Positions 12,650 through 22,563 of a DNA stretch of 64,000 nucleotides are shown here, in pieces; positions within the stretch are counted from its first letter, which is position 1; each line of letters begins with the position of its first letter. A model generated the notes under the pieces. It did no database searches and was not told where the DNA came from. It worked only from the letters and a program-made list of their open reading frames with translations. A program made the position numbers and the translations under genes. The DNA is from Ralstonia sp. RRA (GTDB lineage Bacteria > Pseudomonadota > Gammaproteobacteria > Burkholderiales > Burkholderiaceae), in NCBI RefSeq assembly GCF_037023145.1, contig NZ_CP146091.1, positions 2,728,001 to 2,792,000 of the forward strand. The letters are read 5' to 3'.

Positions 12650-13170
12650 CAATTGCTGATACCGCCACCACGTTCACGCTGCGCCCCGCCACGCCGGATG
12701 ACTGCGCCGCGCTGGTTCGCCTGATCTCCGCATTGGCCGAGTACGAGAAGCTCACGCACCTCGTGCAGACCACGCCCGAGGCGCTCGCCACCATGCTGTT
12801 CGGCCCGCGCCCCTATTGCGAGGCGGTGATGGCGGAAGTCGAAGGTCAAGCCGTCGGCTTTGCGCTGTTCTTCCACAATTTCTCGACGTTCCTCTGCAAG
12901 CCGGGCCTGTATCTGGAGGACCTGTTTGTCGAGCCGGAACATCGTGGTCTTGGCATTGGCAAGGCACTGCTGATTCACCTCGCACGCCTGGCGCAGGAAC
13001 GCGACTGCGGCCGCTTTGAATGGAGCGTGCTCGACTGGAACGCACCGTCCATCGCCTTCTATGAAGCCATGGGCGCCGACGTGCTGCCCGAGTGGCGCAT
13101 CTGCCGCGCCACCGGCGACGCGCTCGGCACGATGGCCGCCATCCCCATGCCTGCTGCGCTGGCAGCGTAA
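12646..13170 (+). CDS. GNAT family N-acetyltransferase
   Basis: 174 residues forming one GNAT fold: an N-terminal [15 protein letters not shown], the acetyl-CoA loop [15 protein letters not shown], and the C-terminal [16 protein letters not shown]. It resembles the spermidine/diamine and thialysine acetyltransferase branch ([13 protein letters not shown]), but the substrate is not certain. The start overlaps the miaA stop, so it is likely the last gene of that transcript. The next gene begins a new unit with its own operator. Confidence 0.88.
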   Translation: MTIADTATTFTLRPATPDDCAALVRLISALAEYEKLTHLVQTTPEALATMLFGPRPYCEAVMAEVEGQAVGFALFFHNFSTFLCKPGLYLEDLFVEPEHRGLGIGKALLIHLARLAQERDCGRFEWSVLDWNAPSIAFYEAMGADVLPEWRICRATGDALGTMAAIPMPAALAA

Positions 13171-13196
13171 GGCCAGACGCTCCACATTCGGCTCCC

Positions 13197-13247
13197 GAAT
13201 TTGACCGCAAGCCCCGGAGTGTCACGTGCGCGCCGGGCGCCTAACCT
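13197..13247 (+). promoter_or_regulatory. Ada-box-like promoter of the MGMT-alkB-alkA operon
   Basis: Holds GAATTTGACCGCAAG followed by three variable-context bases and CGGAGTGTC (13197-13223), an element repeated almost base for base before ada at 15834. A TAACCT hexamer starts 45 bases from the beginning of the element, exactly the spacing seen at the ada copy. The position relative to the -10 fits Ada-activated promoters of the class where the activator overlaps -35. Inference from the duplicated element and the function of the downstream genes. Confidence 0.6.
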
Positions 13248-13282
13248 TCGCTCCATCAATCACCACGTTGATGGAGCGAACC

Positions 13283-13795
13283 ATGAATACCCCTACCACG
13301 CTGCACTACGCCATCGGCACGAGCACGCTCAGCCAAGTGCTGGTGGCCGCTGCCAGCGACCGTGGCATCTGCGCCTTGCTGCTCGGCGATCAGGCGGATG
13401 CATTACGCGCGGAACTCGCCGCGGCGTTTCCCAATGCGGTACTGATGCGTGACGATGCCGCACTCAGCGCACAGTTAGCGCAGGCCATTGCGCTGGCGGA
13501 TGCACCGTCCGGCCACTTTGACGGTGCACTCGACATCGGCGGCACGCCGTTCCAACGCCGGGTCTGGCAGGCACTGTGCGACATCCCCGCGGGCAACACC
13601 ACGACCTACACTGAAATTGCGCAGCGCATCGGCCAGCCCGGCGCGGTGCGTGCCGTTGCCAGCGCATGCGCTGCCAACGTGCTGGCCATCGCCATTCCAT
13701 GCCATCGTGTGGTGCGCACCGACGGCGGCCTGGCGGGCTATCGCTGGGGCATCGCGCGCAAGCGCGCATTGCTCGCCATGGAGCACCACGCATGA
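13283..13795 (+). CDS. Methylated-DNA-protein-cysteine methyltransferase (MGMT/Ogt-type)
   Basis: Suicide repair protein that takes methyl groups from O6-methylguanine or O4-methylthymine. 170 residues with the active-site IPCHRV at 138-143 (Cys140), the helix-turn-helix RVWQALCDIPAGNTTTY and the GYRWGIARKRALL tail. It is a close paralogue of the C-terminal half of the ada product encoded 2.6 kb downstream. ATG at 13283 with GGAGCG upstream. First gene of a four-gene alkylation-repair operon; its stop overlaps the next start (ATGA). Confidence 0.93.
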   Translation: MNTPTTLHYAIGTSTLSQVLVAAASDRGICALLLGDQADALRAELAAAFPNAVLMRDDAALSAQLAQAIALADAPSGHFDGALDIGGTPFQRRVWQALCDIPAGNTTTYTEIAQRIGQPGAVRAVASACAANVLAIAIPCHRVVRTDGGLAGYRWGIARKRALLAMEHHA

Positions 13796-14496
13796 CTCGC
13801 ACACACGTCGACACCATCGATTGGACCGCCGCAGAAGACGCGCTCAACGAGGTCGGCAGCGCCGTACTGCCCGGCCTGCTCACGCACGACGAATGCGATG
13901 CGCTCACCGCCCTCTACCCGCGCGACACGCTCTATCGTTCGCGCGTGGTGATGGCGCGCCACGGCTTCGGCCGCGGTGAGTACAAGTACTTCGCCTACCC
14001 GCTGCCCGACCGCATCGCGCAGTTGCGCACCGCGCTGTATCCGCTACTCGCGCCCATCGCCAACCGCTGGAACCAAGCGATGAGCATCGACGTGCGTTAC
14101 CCCGCTGCGCATGCCGATTTCCTGCGCCGCTGCCACGAGGCCGGCCAGTTGCGCCCGACACCGTTGATCCTGCAGTACGGCCCCGGTGACTACAACTGCC
14201 TGCATCAAGACCTCTACGGCGAGCACGTCTTCCCGCTGCAGGTAGCGATCCTGCTGTCCGAGCCCGGCGTCGACTTCACCGGCGGCGAATTCGTCATGAC
14301 CGAGCAGCGGCCGCGCATGCAGTCGCGCCCCGAGGTCGTACCGCTGCGCAAAGGCGATGCGGTGATCTTTGCCGTGCACCACAGGCCCGTACCGGGCACG
14401 CGCGGCGTGTATCGCGTCAACATGCGCCACGGCGTGAGTCGCCTGCATTCGGGACAGCGGCATACTGTGGGCATCATCTTCCACGATGCCCTGTGA
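13792..14496 (+). CDS. 2OG-Fe(II) oxygenase, distinct from AlkB
   Basis: 234 residues of a prolyl-hydroxylase-like 2-oxoglutarate/iron dioxygenase. The iron ligands are likely HxD in CLHQDLYGEH and the later histidine in FAVHHRPV, with an arginine in VYRVNMRHGVS for 2-oxoglutarate. It is not AlkB-like in the remaining sequence, and a true AlkB gene follows. The ATGA overlap with the MGMT gene and the position between MGMT and alkB tie it to alkylation repair, but the substrate is unknown. Confidence 0.8.
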   Translation: MTRTHVDTIDWTAAEDALNEVGSAVLPGLLTHDECDALTALYPRDTLYRSRVVMARHGFGRGEYKYFAYPLPDRIAQLRTALYPLLAPIANRWNQAMSIDVRYPAAHADFLRRCHEAGQLRPTPLILQYGPGDYNCLHQDLYGEHVFPLQVAILLSEPGVDFTGGEFVMTEQRPRMQSRPEVVPLRKGDAVIFAVHHRPVPGTRGVYRVNMRHGVSRLHSGQRHTVGIIFHDAL

Positions 14497-14506
14497 GGCC
14501 GAGCGC

Positions 14507-15163
14507 ATGACAACCGGCGATCTCTTTGCCGATCAGGAACACGCTGACGACACGCGCATCGTGCTCGGGCCAGCGTCGTTCGTACTGCGCAGCTTTGCGC
14601 TGGCTGACGCGCCGGCGTTGCTCACCGCCGTGGAGGCCATCGTAGAGCGGGCAGCGTTTCGCCACATGGTCACGCCGGGCGGTCTCGAAATGTCGGTGGC
14701 GCTCACCAACAGTGGCTCGCTGGGCTGGACGTCAGACCGCCGCGGCTATCGCTACACCACGCACGATCCGTTGACCAACCAGCCATGGCCACCCTTGCCC
14801 GACGTGTTTCTGCGCCTCGCACACCGTGCTGCAGCCGAAGCGGGCTTCCCTGGCTTCACGCCTGACGCCTGTCTCATCAACCGCTACGTGCCCGGCACGC
14901 GGCTGTCGCTCCATCAGGATCGCGATGAGCAGGACTACGGCGCGCCCATCGTCTCGGTGTCGCTCGGTATGCCCGCCATCTTCCTGTTCGGCGGGCACAA
15001 ACGCGCGGACAAGACGCAGCGCGTGCCACTCTTCCACGGTGACGTCGTCGTCTGGGGCGGCCCTGACCGCCTGCGCTATCACGGCGTTGCACCACTCAAG
15101 GAGCACGCGCATCCGCTGCTGGGCGCGCAGCGCATCAACCTCACCTTCCGCAAAGCCGGCTGA
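14507..15163 (+). CDS. alkB: Alkylated DNA repair dioxygenase AlkB
   Basis: Oxidatively demethylates 1-methyladenine and 3-methylcytosine in DNA using Fe(II) and 2-oxoglutarate. 218 residues with the substrate-loop ACLINRYVPGTRLSLHQDRDE (His and Asp iron ligands in HQD), the second His in LRYHGV, and the arginine pair in the C-terminal RINLTFRKAG. The ATG at 14507 is 11 bases after the upstream stop. Third gene of the alkylation operon. Confidence 0.95.
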   Translation: MTTGDLFADQEHADDTRIVLGPASFVLRSFALADAPALLTAVEAIVERAAFRHMVTPGGLEMSVALTNSGSLGWTSDRRGYRYTTHDPLTNQPWPPLPDVFLRLAHRAAAEAGFPGFTPDACLINRYVPGTRLSLHQDRDEQDYGAPIVSVSLGMPAIFLFGGHKRADKTQRVPLFHGDVVVWGGPDRLRYHGVAPLKEHAHPLLGAQRINLTFRKAG

Positions 15164-15179
15164 CCGCATTGACCACCCC

Positions 15180-15818
15180 ATGACCATCGCCGCCGATCTG
15201 TCCGACGACGCTTACACGCGTGCAGCAGATTTCCTTGCGTCGCTCGACGACGACTGGGCTCGCCACGTCGCCGCCATTGGCCCGTGCCGCCACGCCGCCA
15301 AACCTGCACGCGAACCGTATGAGGCGCTCGTACGGGCCATCGCGTATCAGCAACTGCACGCAAAAGCCGGCGACGCCATCCTCGGTCGATTCCTGGCGCT
15401 CTACCCCGGCGTGGGCTTTCCGTCGCCCACGCAACTGCTGGCCACCGACGAGGCAGCACAACGCAGCTGCGGTTTCTCGGCCACCAAACTGGCGACGATT
15501 CGTGGCATTGCACAAGCCGCGCTCGACGGCGTGGTGCCCACGCGTGATGCGGCGCTCGCCATGCCAGACGAAACGCTCATCGAACGGCTCGTCACCCTGC
15601 GCGGCGTCGGCCGCTGGACGGTCGAGATGCTGCTGATCTATACGCTGGAACGCTCTGACATCCTGCCCGCTGATGACTTTGGCGTGCGTGACGGTTACCG
15701 CCGCCTGAAACGCTTGGAAACCACGCCCACGCGCAAGCAGATGGCAGACATCGGCCGGGCGTGGAGCCCCTACCGCACAATCGCCGCGTGGTACCTCTGG
15801 CGGATGCCGACCAAGTGA
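15180..15818 (+). CDS. DNA-3-methyladenine glycosylase, AlkA type (HhH-GPD)
   Basis: Removes alkylated purines by base excision. 212 residues, consistent with the compact AlkA-like family lacking the N-terminal domain of E. coli AlkA. The helix-hairpin-helix is LRGVGRWTVEM and the catalytic aspartate is in LPADDFGVRDG. EPYEALVRAIAYQQLHAKAG is the typical first helix pair. Fourth and last gene of the operon, 16 bases after alkB; ada follows behind a second copy of the operator. Confidence 0.92.
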   Translation: MTIAADLSDDAYTRAADFLASLDDDWARHVAAIGPCRHAAKPAREPYEALVRAIAYQQLHAKAGDAILGRFLALYPGVGFPSPTQLLATDEAAQRSCGFSATKLATIRGIAQAALDGVVPTRDAALAMPDETLIERLVTLRGVGRWTVEMLLIYTLERSDILPADDFGVRDGYRRLKRLETTPTRKQMADIGRAWSPYRTIAAWYLWRMPTK

Positions 15819-15833
15819 CACACCCGCCGCACC

Positions 15834-15884
15834 GAATTTGACCGCAAGACGCGGAGTGTCCCTGCCGGGGCACGCGCCTACAGT
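15834..15884 (+). promoter_or_regulatory. Ada-box-like promoter of ada
   Basis: Second copy of the element found at 13197: GAATTTGACCGCAAG, three variable bases, CGGAGTGTC (15834-15860), with a TACAGT hexamer 45 bases from its start. Only two bases differ between copies. Supports autoregulation of ada together with control of the upstream operon. Confidence 0.6.
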
Positions 15885-15913
15885 ACAGGCATTGATCTCA
15901 GGAACCTGACGCC

Positions 15914-16989
<1,076 letters not shown>

Positions 16990-16993
<4 letters not shown>

Positions 16994-17253
16994 ACACCTG
17001 GACGCTGCTGAGCGCCGACGGGCAGCCCTATGAGAGCGCCGTGCCCGGCACGCTGGGCGGGCATCGGCGCGCGCGCATCTATGGCCGGCTCGATTGCCGC
17101 GCGGCCCGCCAAGCCATCGCGCGGGGCGGCTACGTCCAGCATCGTGTGTTCTTCCTGAACGAAGCCGACGCGCGTGCCGCCGGCTATCGGCCTTGCGCGG
17201 TCTGCATGCCACAGGCGTACGCAGCGTGGAAAGGATCGATGCATTGCGGGTAA
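16990..17253 (+). CDS. Stand-alone Ada metal-binding-domain protein
   Basis: An 87-residue protein starting at GTG 16990, overlapping the ada stop by four bases (GTGA). Its second half reads like the Ada N-domain: RLDCRAAR (Cys36), then HRVFF, then [10 protein letters not shown] (Cys69, Cys72), the last pair at the same numbering as E. coli Ada. Three cysteines are present; the fourth zinc ligand is not obvious (His51 is a candidate). Small proteins of this kind are known as Ada metal-binding domain proteins without firm function. Here translational coupling to an Ada that has lost its own ligands suggests shared work. Confidence 0.75.
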
Positions 17254-17291
17254 AGTCGCGGTCTTATCTCCGAACCCACGCTCCGCGCGCC

Positions 17292-17720
17292 ATGATCAAA
17301 CCCCTGTTTCTTGCCGTGCTCGCCGCCGTTGTGCTGGCGGGCTGCGGCCGCTCCGACGACGCACAGAAGTCCGCTGCACAGGTACCCGCCCCAGCTTCTG
17401 CTCCCGTCGCAGCACCCGCGAGCGCGCCTGCAGCCAGCACTCCCGAGCTCAGTGAAGCCGAGCAGGCCAAGGCCGCAGACATCGCCCGCGCCGCGATTGA
17501 GAAATACAAGCTGACCAGCCTGTCGCCCGAATGCCTGTCGTTCATGGCCGGGCTGGAAGACGACACGCACTACAACGTTGAAGTGCTGGAAAACCACACG
17601 CCGGCTTGCGGTGGCGATCCGAACACCGCGCCCCACGTGGTCACCCTGCTGATCGACAAGAACACCGGCGCACTGCAGAAAGACGACCCGGCAAACGGCG
17701 ATTACGTGCCGCTGAAATAA
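17292..17720 (+). CDS. Putative lipoprotein, unknown function
   Basis: 142 residues. A classical lipoprotein signal ends in LAGC at about residue 18, followed by a 30-residue Ala/Pro/Ser linker and a small soluble domain with two cysteines (SPECLSF, HTPACGG) that could form a disulphide. Residue +2 is Gly, so outer-membrane sorting is expected. I do not recognise the domain. ATG 17292 is the natural start for the signal peptide. Confidence 0.75.
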   Translation: MIKPLFLAVLAAVVLAGCGRSDDAQKSAAQVPAPASAPVAAPASAPAASTPELSEAEQAKAADIARAAIEKYKLTSLSPECLSFMAGLEDDTHYNVEVLENHTPACGGDPNTAPHVVTLLIDKNTGALQKDDPANGDYVPLK

Positions 17721-17746
17721 GCTGCCGGCTCCTTGCTACCCTAGCC

Positions 17747-18187
17747 TCAAGCAACCCGCCGGCGGCGGCTCAGTCGAAGTCCGTCACGGATATTGAGTCC
17801 AATCAGCGTCACGTTGATGGCGCCGGCCAACAACTCAACGGCCTGCACGGCATAGAACGCGCCATCGAACATACCGGCTTGCGCCCGCACCGACAGGAAG
17901 ATCGCCGCCGGCACCAGAATCAGCAGGCCGTTCGCCGCAATGAACGGCATCCGCCTGCGCTTGCCAACCAGTAGTGGATGCTGGCCTTTCGCGCCCATGG
18001 CGAAACCGGTAGCGCCGGTGACCATCATGGCCGGCACGAACACCAGCAGCGCATAGGCGATGCCCTGCTTGACCTGCGCGACGGCCGCCGCCGACAGGAA
18101 CAACTCGGCGACGACCGTCGAAGTCCAGAACGCCGACAGAAACAGCAGGCACAGCACCGCTGCGGTTGCATGGACTTTACGCTTCAT
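17747..18187 (-). CDS. Small four-helix membrane protein in a marR operon
   Basis: 146 residues with four predicted membrane helices and a basic C-terminal tail. The start at 18187 is decided by AAGGAGG eight bases upstream; an ATG six bases earlier is too close to that site. The start codon lies within the end of the marR gene, so the pair is co-translated. No family recognised. Position suggests it is the effector gene controlled by the MarR protein. Confidence 0.7.
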   Translation of the reverse strand: MKRKVHATAAVLCLLFLSAFWTSTVVAELFLSAAAVAQVKQGIAYALLVFVPAMMVTGATGFAMGAKGQHPLLVGKRRRMPFIAANGLLILVPAAIFLSVRAQAGMFDGAFYAVQAVELLAGAINVTLIGLNIRDGLRLSRRRRVA

Positions 18188-18644
18188 ATTCATCCTCCTT
18201 GCGCGTCGCCGCGTAGACATCGACCATGGCGGCCAGAACGCTCTCGGCCGTTTCCAGATCCGTGCCCTTGAATGCGGCTGCCGCTTGGGTGGCGTGACGG
18301 TTCCAGCGCGCGTCGATCGCGCCGAACGTGGCCCGACCGCTCGGCGTCAAGTCGTACAGCGACGATCGCTTGTGCATGGGGTTGGCGTGCGCCGCCATCA
18401 GCCCGTCCTGGACGAGCGCGTTGAGTTGCTTCTGGGCACCTTGCCGGGTCATCCCCATGCGGGCCGCAATCTGTGGCGCCGTCAGCGGCTGATTGGCCAG
18501 GGCGATGGCACCGAGCATCTGCCATCGCGCCGTGCTCAGCCCCTCGACCGAGGCGAACGCATCCCCCCAATCGGTCAGTGCCCCGTTGAGCCGGAATACG
18601 GTCAAAACGAGATCGGTCAGTTGGTCTGCCTTGCTACGCGACAT
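18177..18644 (-). CDS. MarR family transcriptional regulator
   Basis: 155 residues with the winged helix: LSTARWQMLGAIAL, LTAPQIAARMGMTRQGAQKQ (recognition helix) and the wing around MHKRSSLYDLTPSG. A perfect inverted repeat lies 30 bases upstream of the start and is a likely autoregulatory operator. The ATG at 18644 begins the family-like N-terminus. Its 3' end overlaps the downstream membrane-protein gene. The ligand is unknown. Confidence 0.85.
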   Translation of the reverse strand: MSRSKADQLTDLVLTVFRLNGALTDWGDAFASVEGLSTARWQMLGAIALANQPLTAPQIAARMGMTRQGAQKQLNALVQDGLMAAHANPMHKRSSLYDLTPSGRATFGAIDARWNRHATQAAAAFKGTDLETAESVLAAMVDVYAATRKEDEYEA

Positions 18645-18673
18645 GTTGGTGGGTCTCCGCAATATGGAAACAA

Positions 18674-18690
18674 GTTACCATCATGGTAAC
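18674..18690. promoter_or_regulatory. Inverted-repeat operator upstream of marR
   Basis: GTTACCAT, one base, ATGGTAAC: a perfect eight-base dyad, typical of MarR dimer sites, lying 30 bases before the marR start. Confidence 0.65.
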
Positions 18691-18722
18691 TGGTTGTCAA
18701 ATTGCCCACAACACAAGTGCAT

Positions 18723-18753
18723 AAAAAAACCGCCGAACACGTCGGCGGTTTTT
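18723..18753 (-). terminator. purM intrinsic terminator
   Basis: Arms ACCGCCGA / TCGGCGGT with a five-base loop, then a T-run on the minus strand. It follows the purM stop by about 30 bases and separates it from marR. Confidence 0.85.
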
Positions 18754-18780
18754 GTTGGACGCAAACTTCGCGTCAGCGCA

Positions 18781-19830
18781 TCAGACAACGATCGTCTGCG
18801 CTTCGCCCGGCTGGCGCGCGCGGATCTCGCCGATCTGGTAGACCGTCTCGCCCGCGTCCTTCAGGTGGGCGATGGCTGCCGGCGCATCCGCTGCCGACAC
18901 GATCACGACCATGCCGATGCCGCAGTTGAACACGCGGTGCATTTCGTCATCGGCCACGTTGCCGGCCTTCTGCAGCCATTGGAACAGCGGCGGCAACGTC
19001 CAGGCGTCCTTGTGCAGCACGGCGGTCAGGTTGTCCTGCAACACGCGCGGCACGTTTTCGGTCAGGCCACCACCGGTGATGTGCGCCATGCCCTTGACGG
19101 TCAGCTTCTCGATCAGCGACAGCAGTGGCTTCACGTAGATGCGCGTTGGCGCCATGATGGCGTCCTGCAGGCGCTGGCCGTGGAAATCGGCATTCAGGTC
19201 CGGGCGCGACACCTCGATGATCTTGCGCACCAGCGAGTAGCCGTTCGAATGCGCACCCGACGAGGCCAGGCCCAGCACCACATCGCCCTCGGCAATGGTG
19301 GTGCCGTCGATGATCTTGCGCTTTTCAACCGCGCCGACGGCAAAGCCGGCCAGGTCGTATTCGCCGTCCGGGTACATGCTCGGCATTTCAGCGGTTTCGC
19401 CGCCGATCAGCGCGCAGCCGGCCAGTTCGCAGCCCTGGGCGATGCCCTTGACCACGGTGGCCGCGGTGTCGACGTCCAGCTTGCCGCAGGCGAAGTAGTC
19501 CAGGAAGAACAGCGGCTCGGCGCCCTGCACCAGGATGTCGTTCACGCTCATGGCGACCAGATCCTGGCCGACCGTGTCGTGACGGTTCAGTGCAAAGGCC
19601 AGCTTGAGCTTGGTGCCCACGCCGTCGGTGCCGGACACCAGCACAGGCTCCTGGTACTTCTTGGACAGCTCGAACAGCGCGCCGAAGCCGCCGATGCCGC
19701 CCAGCACGCCTTCGCGCATGGTGCGCTTGGCAAACGGCTTGATGCGGTCAACCAGGGCGTCACCCGCCTCAATGTCGACGCCTGCGTCACGGTAAGACAG
19801 GCCTGCGGATGGGGTTTCGGAAGCGCTCAT
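18781..19830 (-). CDS. purM: Phosphoribosylformylglycinamidine cyclo-ligase (AIR synthetase)
   Basis: ATP-dependent ring closure giving aminoimidazole ribonucleotide in purine synthesis. 349 residues with [20 protein letters not shown], the GTDGVGTKL loop, and [10 protein letters not shown], all characteristic. ATG at 19830 gives the family N-terminus; a longer frame exists upstream but looks non-coding. It is divergent from the AI-2E-type gene and ends in its own terminator. Confidence 0.96.
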   Translation of the reverse strand: MSASETPSAGLSYRDAGVDIEAGDALVDRIKPFAKRTMREGVLGGIGGFGALFELSKKYQEPVLVSGTDGVGTKLKLAFALNRHDTVGQDLVAMSVNDILVQGAEPLFFLDYFACGKLDVDTAATVVKGIAQGCELAGCALIGGETAEMPSMYPDGEYDLAGFAVGAVEKRKIIDGTTIAEGDVVLGLASSGAHSNGYSLVRKIIEVSRPDLNADFHGQRLQDAIMAPTRIYVKPLLSLIEKLTVKGMAHITGGGLTENVPRVLQDNLTAVLHKDAWTLPPLFQWLQKAGNVADDEMHRVFNCGIGMVVIVSAADAPAAIAHLKDAGETVYQIGEIRARQPGEAQTIVV

Positions 19831-19994
19831 GCTGACGTCTGAATAGAAAAAAACCGGTAAGAAAGGCAAGACGGCGGCGGGAAGTCACAAAAATCGGACC
19901 CGCCGGTCCAGTAAAATCGCGATTTTACCGGATGCGGCCCTCCCGATGGCCGCTTTTCGGCTCCGCCCACCCACTTCTAGAACCGTCGTCGCCC

Positions 19995-21065
19995 ATGAAC
20001 GCCCCGTTGCTGTCGCAGGAGACCAAGCGCACGCTCGCCTGGATTGCCGTGGCGATCGTCTTTTTTGCGCTGCTCAAGCTGCTGGCGCCGACCCTCACGC
20101 CGTTCCTGTTCGCGTTCATCCTGTCGTACATCCTGCATCCCGGCGTGGAGTGGCTGCAGCGTCACCGTGTGCCGCGCGCGCTGGGCGTGTTCCTGATGAT
20201 CCTGCTGCTGACGGTGATCGGCGTGGCGCTCACGCTGCTGGTGCTGGCCGTGCTGCAGAAAGAGATTCCCGCCATCCGCGACCAATTGCCCGGCATGCTG
20301 GCCAAGCTCAATGCGGCGGTCTCACCCAAGCTGGCGGAGATGGGCGTGCAGGTTCGCCTCGACTTTCCCGGCCTGCGCAAATTGCTGACCGAGCAGCTCG
20401 CCTCCGGCCCGGAAGACGTGATGTCCACGGCGCTGAACTATCTGCGCGTGTCGGGCTCGGCGGCGCTGCAGGTGCTGGCCACGGCCTTTCTCGTGCCGAT
20501 CGTGATGTTCTACCTGCTGATGGACTGGAACATGCTGATGCGCCGGATCGAAACGGCCGTGCCGCGCCGGTGGCTGGCCAAGACACGCGAGCTGGCCAGC
20601 GAGACCGACGGCCTGCTCTCCCAATACCTGCGCGGGCAGGTCATCGTGATGCTGGTGCTGGCGGTGTACTACTCGTCAGGCCTGGCGCTGGCAGGCTTTG
20701 ATGTGGCGCTGCCGGTGGGCATCTTCACGGGCCTGGCGGTGTTCATCCCTTACATCGGCTTCGGCATTGGCCTGACGCTGGCCGTCCTTGCTGCGCTGTT
20801 GCAGTTCGGCAACCTGTACGGTTTGCTGGCGGTGGCGGTGGTCTACGGCATCGGTCAAGTGCTGGAAGGCTTCTACCTGACGCCCCGTCTGGTAGGCGAG
20901 CGCATTGGTCTGCACCCGCTGGCCGTGATTCTCGCCTTGCTGGCTTTTGGCCAATTGTTCGGATTTTTCGGTATCCTGCTGGCCCTGCCGATCAGTGCTG
21001 TGCTATTGGTCGGTTTGCGGCAGATTCGGCAGCTCTACTTGAACAGCAGGCTCTACCGCGAATAA
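19995..21065 (+). CDS. AI-2E family transporter / PerM-like permease
   Basis: 356 residues with the hydrophobic pairs typical of the PerM/AI-2E exporter family: an N-terminal helix pair, a central soluble region (about 90-160), and the C-terminal GQVIVMLVLAVYYSSGLAL, IGFGIGLTLAVLAALLQFG and FYLTPRLVGERIGLHPLAVI. Family members move diverse small molecules, so no substrate is assigned. hda follows 45 bases downstream, a common betaproteobacterial order (purM divergent, permease, hda). Confidence 0.9.
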   Translation: MNAPLLSQETKRTLAWIAVAIVFFALLKLLAPTLTPFLFAFILSYILHPGVEWLQRHRVPRALGVFLMILLLTVIGVALTLLVLAVLQKEIPAIRDQLPGMLAKLNAAVSPKLAEMGVQVRLDFPGLRKLLTEQLASGPEDVMSTALNYLRVSGSAALQVLATAFLVPIVMFYLLMDWNMLMRRIETAVPRRWLAKTRELASETDGLLSQYLRGQVIVMLVLAVYYSSGLALAGFDVALPVGIFTGLAVFIPYIGFGIGLTLAVLAALLQFGNLYGLLAVAVVYGIGQVLEGFYLTPRLVGERIGLHPLAVILALLAFGQLFGFFGILLALPISAVLLVGLRQIRQLYLNSRLYRE

Positions 21066-21110
21066 CTTACCCGCTGCGTTACCGCCGCCTGATACCGCCA
21101 CCCTAGCCTC

Positions 21111-21812
21111 ATGGCCCAACCAGAACAGCTACCGCTCGAACTCGGCGCACCCCCCGCTCCGACCTTCGACAACTTCGTCGCCGCTGGCAACGAAGAGGCG
21201 CTGCTGCGCCTACGCGCCCTGGTTCCGCAGGTGGTGGACGGCACCGCCACCGACCGCCTCGTCTACCTGTGGGGCGAAGAAGGCAGCGGCCGCAGCCACC
21301 TGTTGCAGGCCATCTGCGCCCAGGCCGAGGCCGGCGGCTACGAAGTCCGCACGCTGGAGCCCGACGCGCCGGCCGAAGCTTATGACTTTGACCCGAAAGT
21401 CACGGTCTGGACCATCGACGACGCCGAGCACCTGGACGAATGGGCGCAGATTGCCGTGTTCAACCTCGTCAATGAAGTGCGCGCGCAACCGCATGCCGCC
21501 ATCGCCATCGCCGGGGCGGCAGCCCCCATGTCGATGCCGCTGCGTGAAGACCTGCGCACTCGCCTGGGCTGGGGCCTGGTCTACTGGCTGCGCCCGTTGT
21601 CCGATGCCGACAAGGTGGAAGCCCTGCGCCACGCCGCCCGCGAGCGCGGCATGCAGCTGTCCGCCGACGTTCCGCAGTGGCTTGTGACGCATTCCTACCG
21701 CGACATGCCGAGCCTGATGGCTCTGCTGGACGCTCTCGACACCTATTCGCTCGCCCGCAAGCGCGCCGTCACCCTGCCGCTTGTGCGCGACATGCTCGCG
21801 TTAATGAAGTGA
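21111..21812 (+). CDS. hda: DnaA regulatory inactivator Hda
   Basis: AAA+ protein that, with the beta clamp, drives ATP-DnaA to ADP-DnaA. 233 residues. The clamp-binding QLPLEL is at 6-11, the P-loop GEEGSGRS at 55-62 (Arg in place of Lys, usual for Hda in this group), and the Walker-B-like WTIDDAEHLD follows. The C-terminus stops after domain II and lacks the DNA-binding domain of DnaA, as expected. Confidence 0.93.
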   Translation: MAQPEQLPLELGAPPAPTFDNFVAAGNEEALLRLRALVPQVVDGTATDRLVYLWGEEGSGRSHLLQAICAQAEAGGYEVRTLEPDAPAEAYDFDPKVTVWTIDDAEHLDEWAQIAVFNLVNEVRAQPHAAIAIAGAAAPMSMPLREDLRTRLGWGLVYWLRPLSDADKVEALRHAARERGMQLSADVPQWLVTHSYRDMPSLMALLDALDTYSLARKRAVTLPLVRDMLALMK

Positions 21813-21876
21813 ATTGCGGGGCCTGCGCAGTTGGTTACCAGTTGTTGATCAAGCGCTTCGGGTAAAATCGCGCCCC

Positions 21877-22551
21877 ATGAATCTGGCCCTCTTCGACCTC
21901 GATCACACCCTCATCCCCACCGACAGCGACCACGAGTGGGGGCGTTTCCTCATCCGTCGCGGCGTGGTGGACGCGTCCGAATACCAGCGCAAGAACGACC
22001 AGTTCTATGCCGACTACAAAGCCGGCACGCTGGATATCCAAGCCTTCCTGCGCTTTGCCCTGGCGCCGCTCGCGGCCCACTCGCGCGACACGCTGGCCCA
22101 GTGGCATGCGGAATTCATGCACGATGTGATCCGCCCGAAGATCACCCCGCAAGCCCAGGCGCTGGTCTACAAGCACCTGGACGCCGGTGACCTTTGCTGC
22201 GTGGTTACGGCCACCAACAGCTTCGTCACCCGCCCGATCGCCCAGGCGTTCGGCATCGAACACCTGATCGCCACCGAGCCCGCCACCGCTGACGGCACAC
22301 CCGACAGCGCCTTCACTGGCGAGGTGGCCGGCACGCCAAGCTTTCGCGAAGGCAAGGTCGCCCGCGTGCATGACTGGCTGGCCGACATGGGCCGCGGCTG
22401 GAAGGACTTCGAGCACAGCACGTTCTACAGCGATTCCGCCAACGACGTGCCGCTGCTGGAAGAGGTGACCGACCCCGTCGCCACCAACCCGGACGACACG
22501 CTGCGCAACCTCGCAGCTTCGCGCAATTGGCGCATCATGGATCTCTTCTAA
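21877..22551 (+). CDS. HAD-superfamily hydrolase, subfamily IB (SerB/CicA-like)
   Basis: 224 residues with the HAD motifs FDLDHTL (Asp7 nucleophile, Asp9), VVTATNSF as motif II, a Lys in FREGKV and FYSDSANDVPLL as motif IV. The small alpha-helical cap fits PSP-like IB hydrolases. Phosphate-ester hydrolysis is likely; the substrate is not. It lies between hda and pcnB, with pcnB starting 12 bases on. Confidence 0.88.
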   Translation: MNLALFDLDHTLIPTDSDHEWGRFLIRRGVVDASEYQRKNDQFYADYKAGTLDIQAFLRFALAPLAAHSRDTLAQWHAEFMHDVIRPKITPQAQALVYKHLDAGDLCCVVTATNSFVTRPIAQAFGIEHLIATEPATADGTPDSAFTGEVAGTPSFREGKVARVHDWLADMGRGWKDFEHSTFYSDSANDVPLLEEVTDPVATNPDDTLRNLAASRNWRIMDLF

Positions 22552-22563
22552 GCTGAGCGCGGC

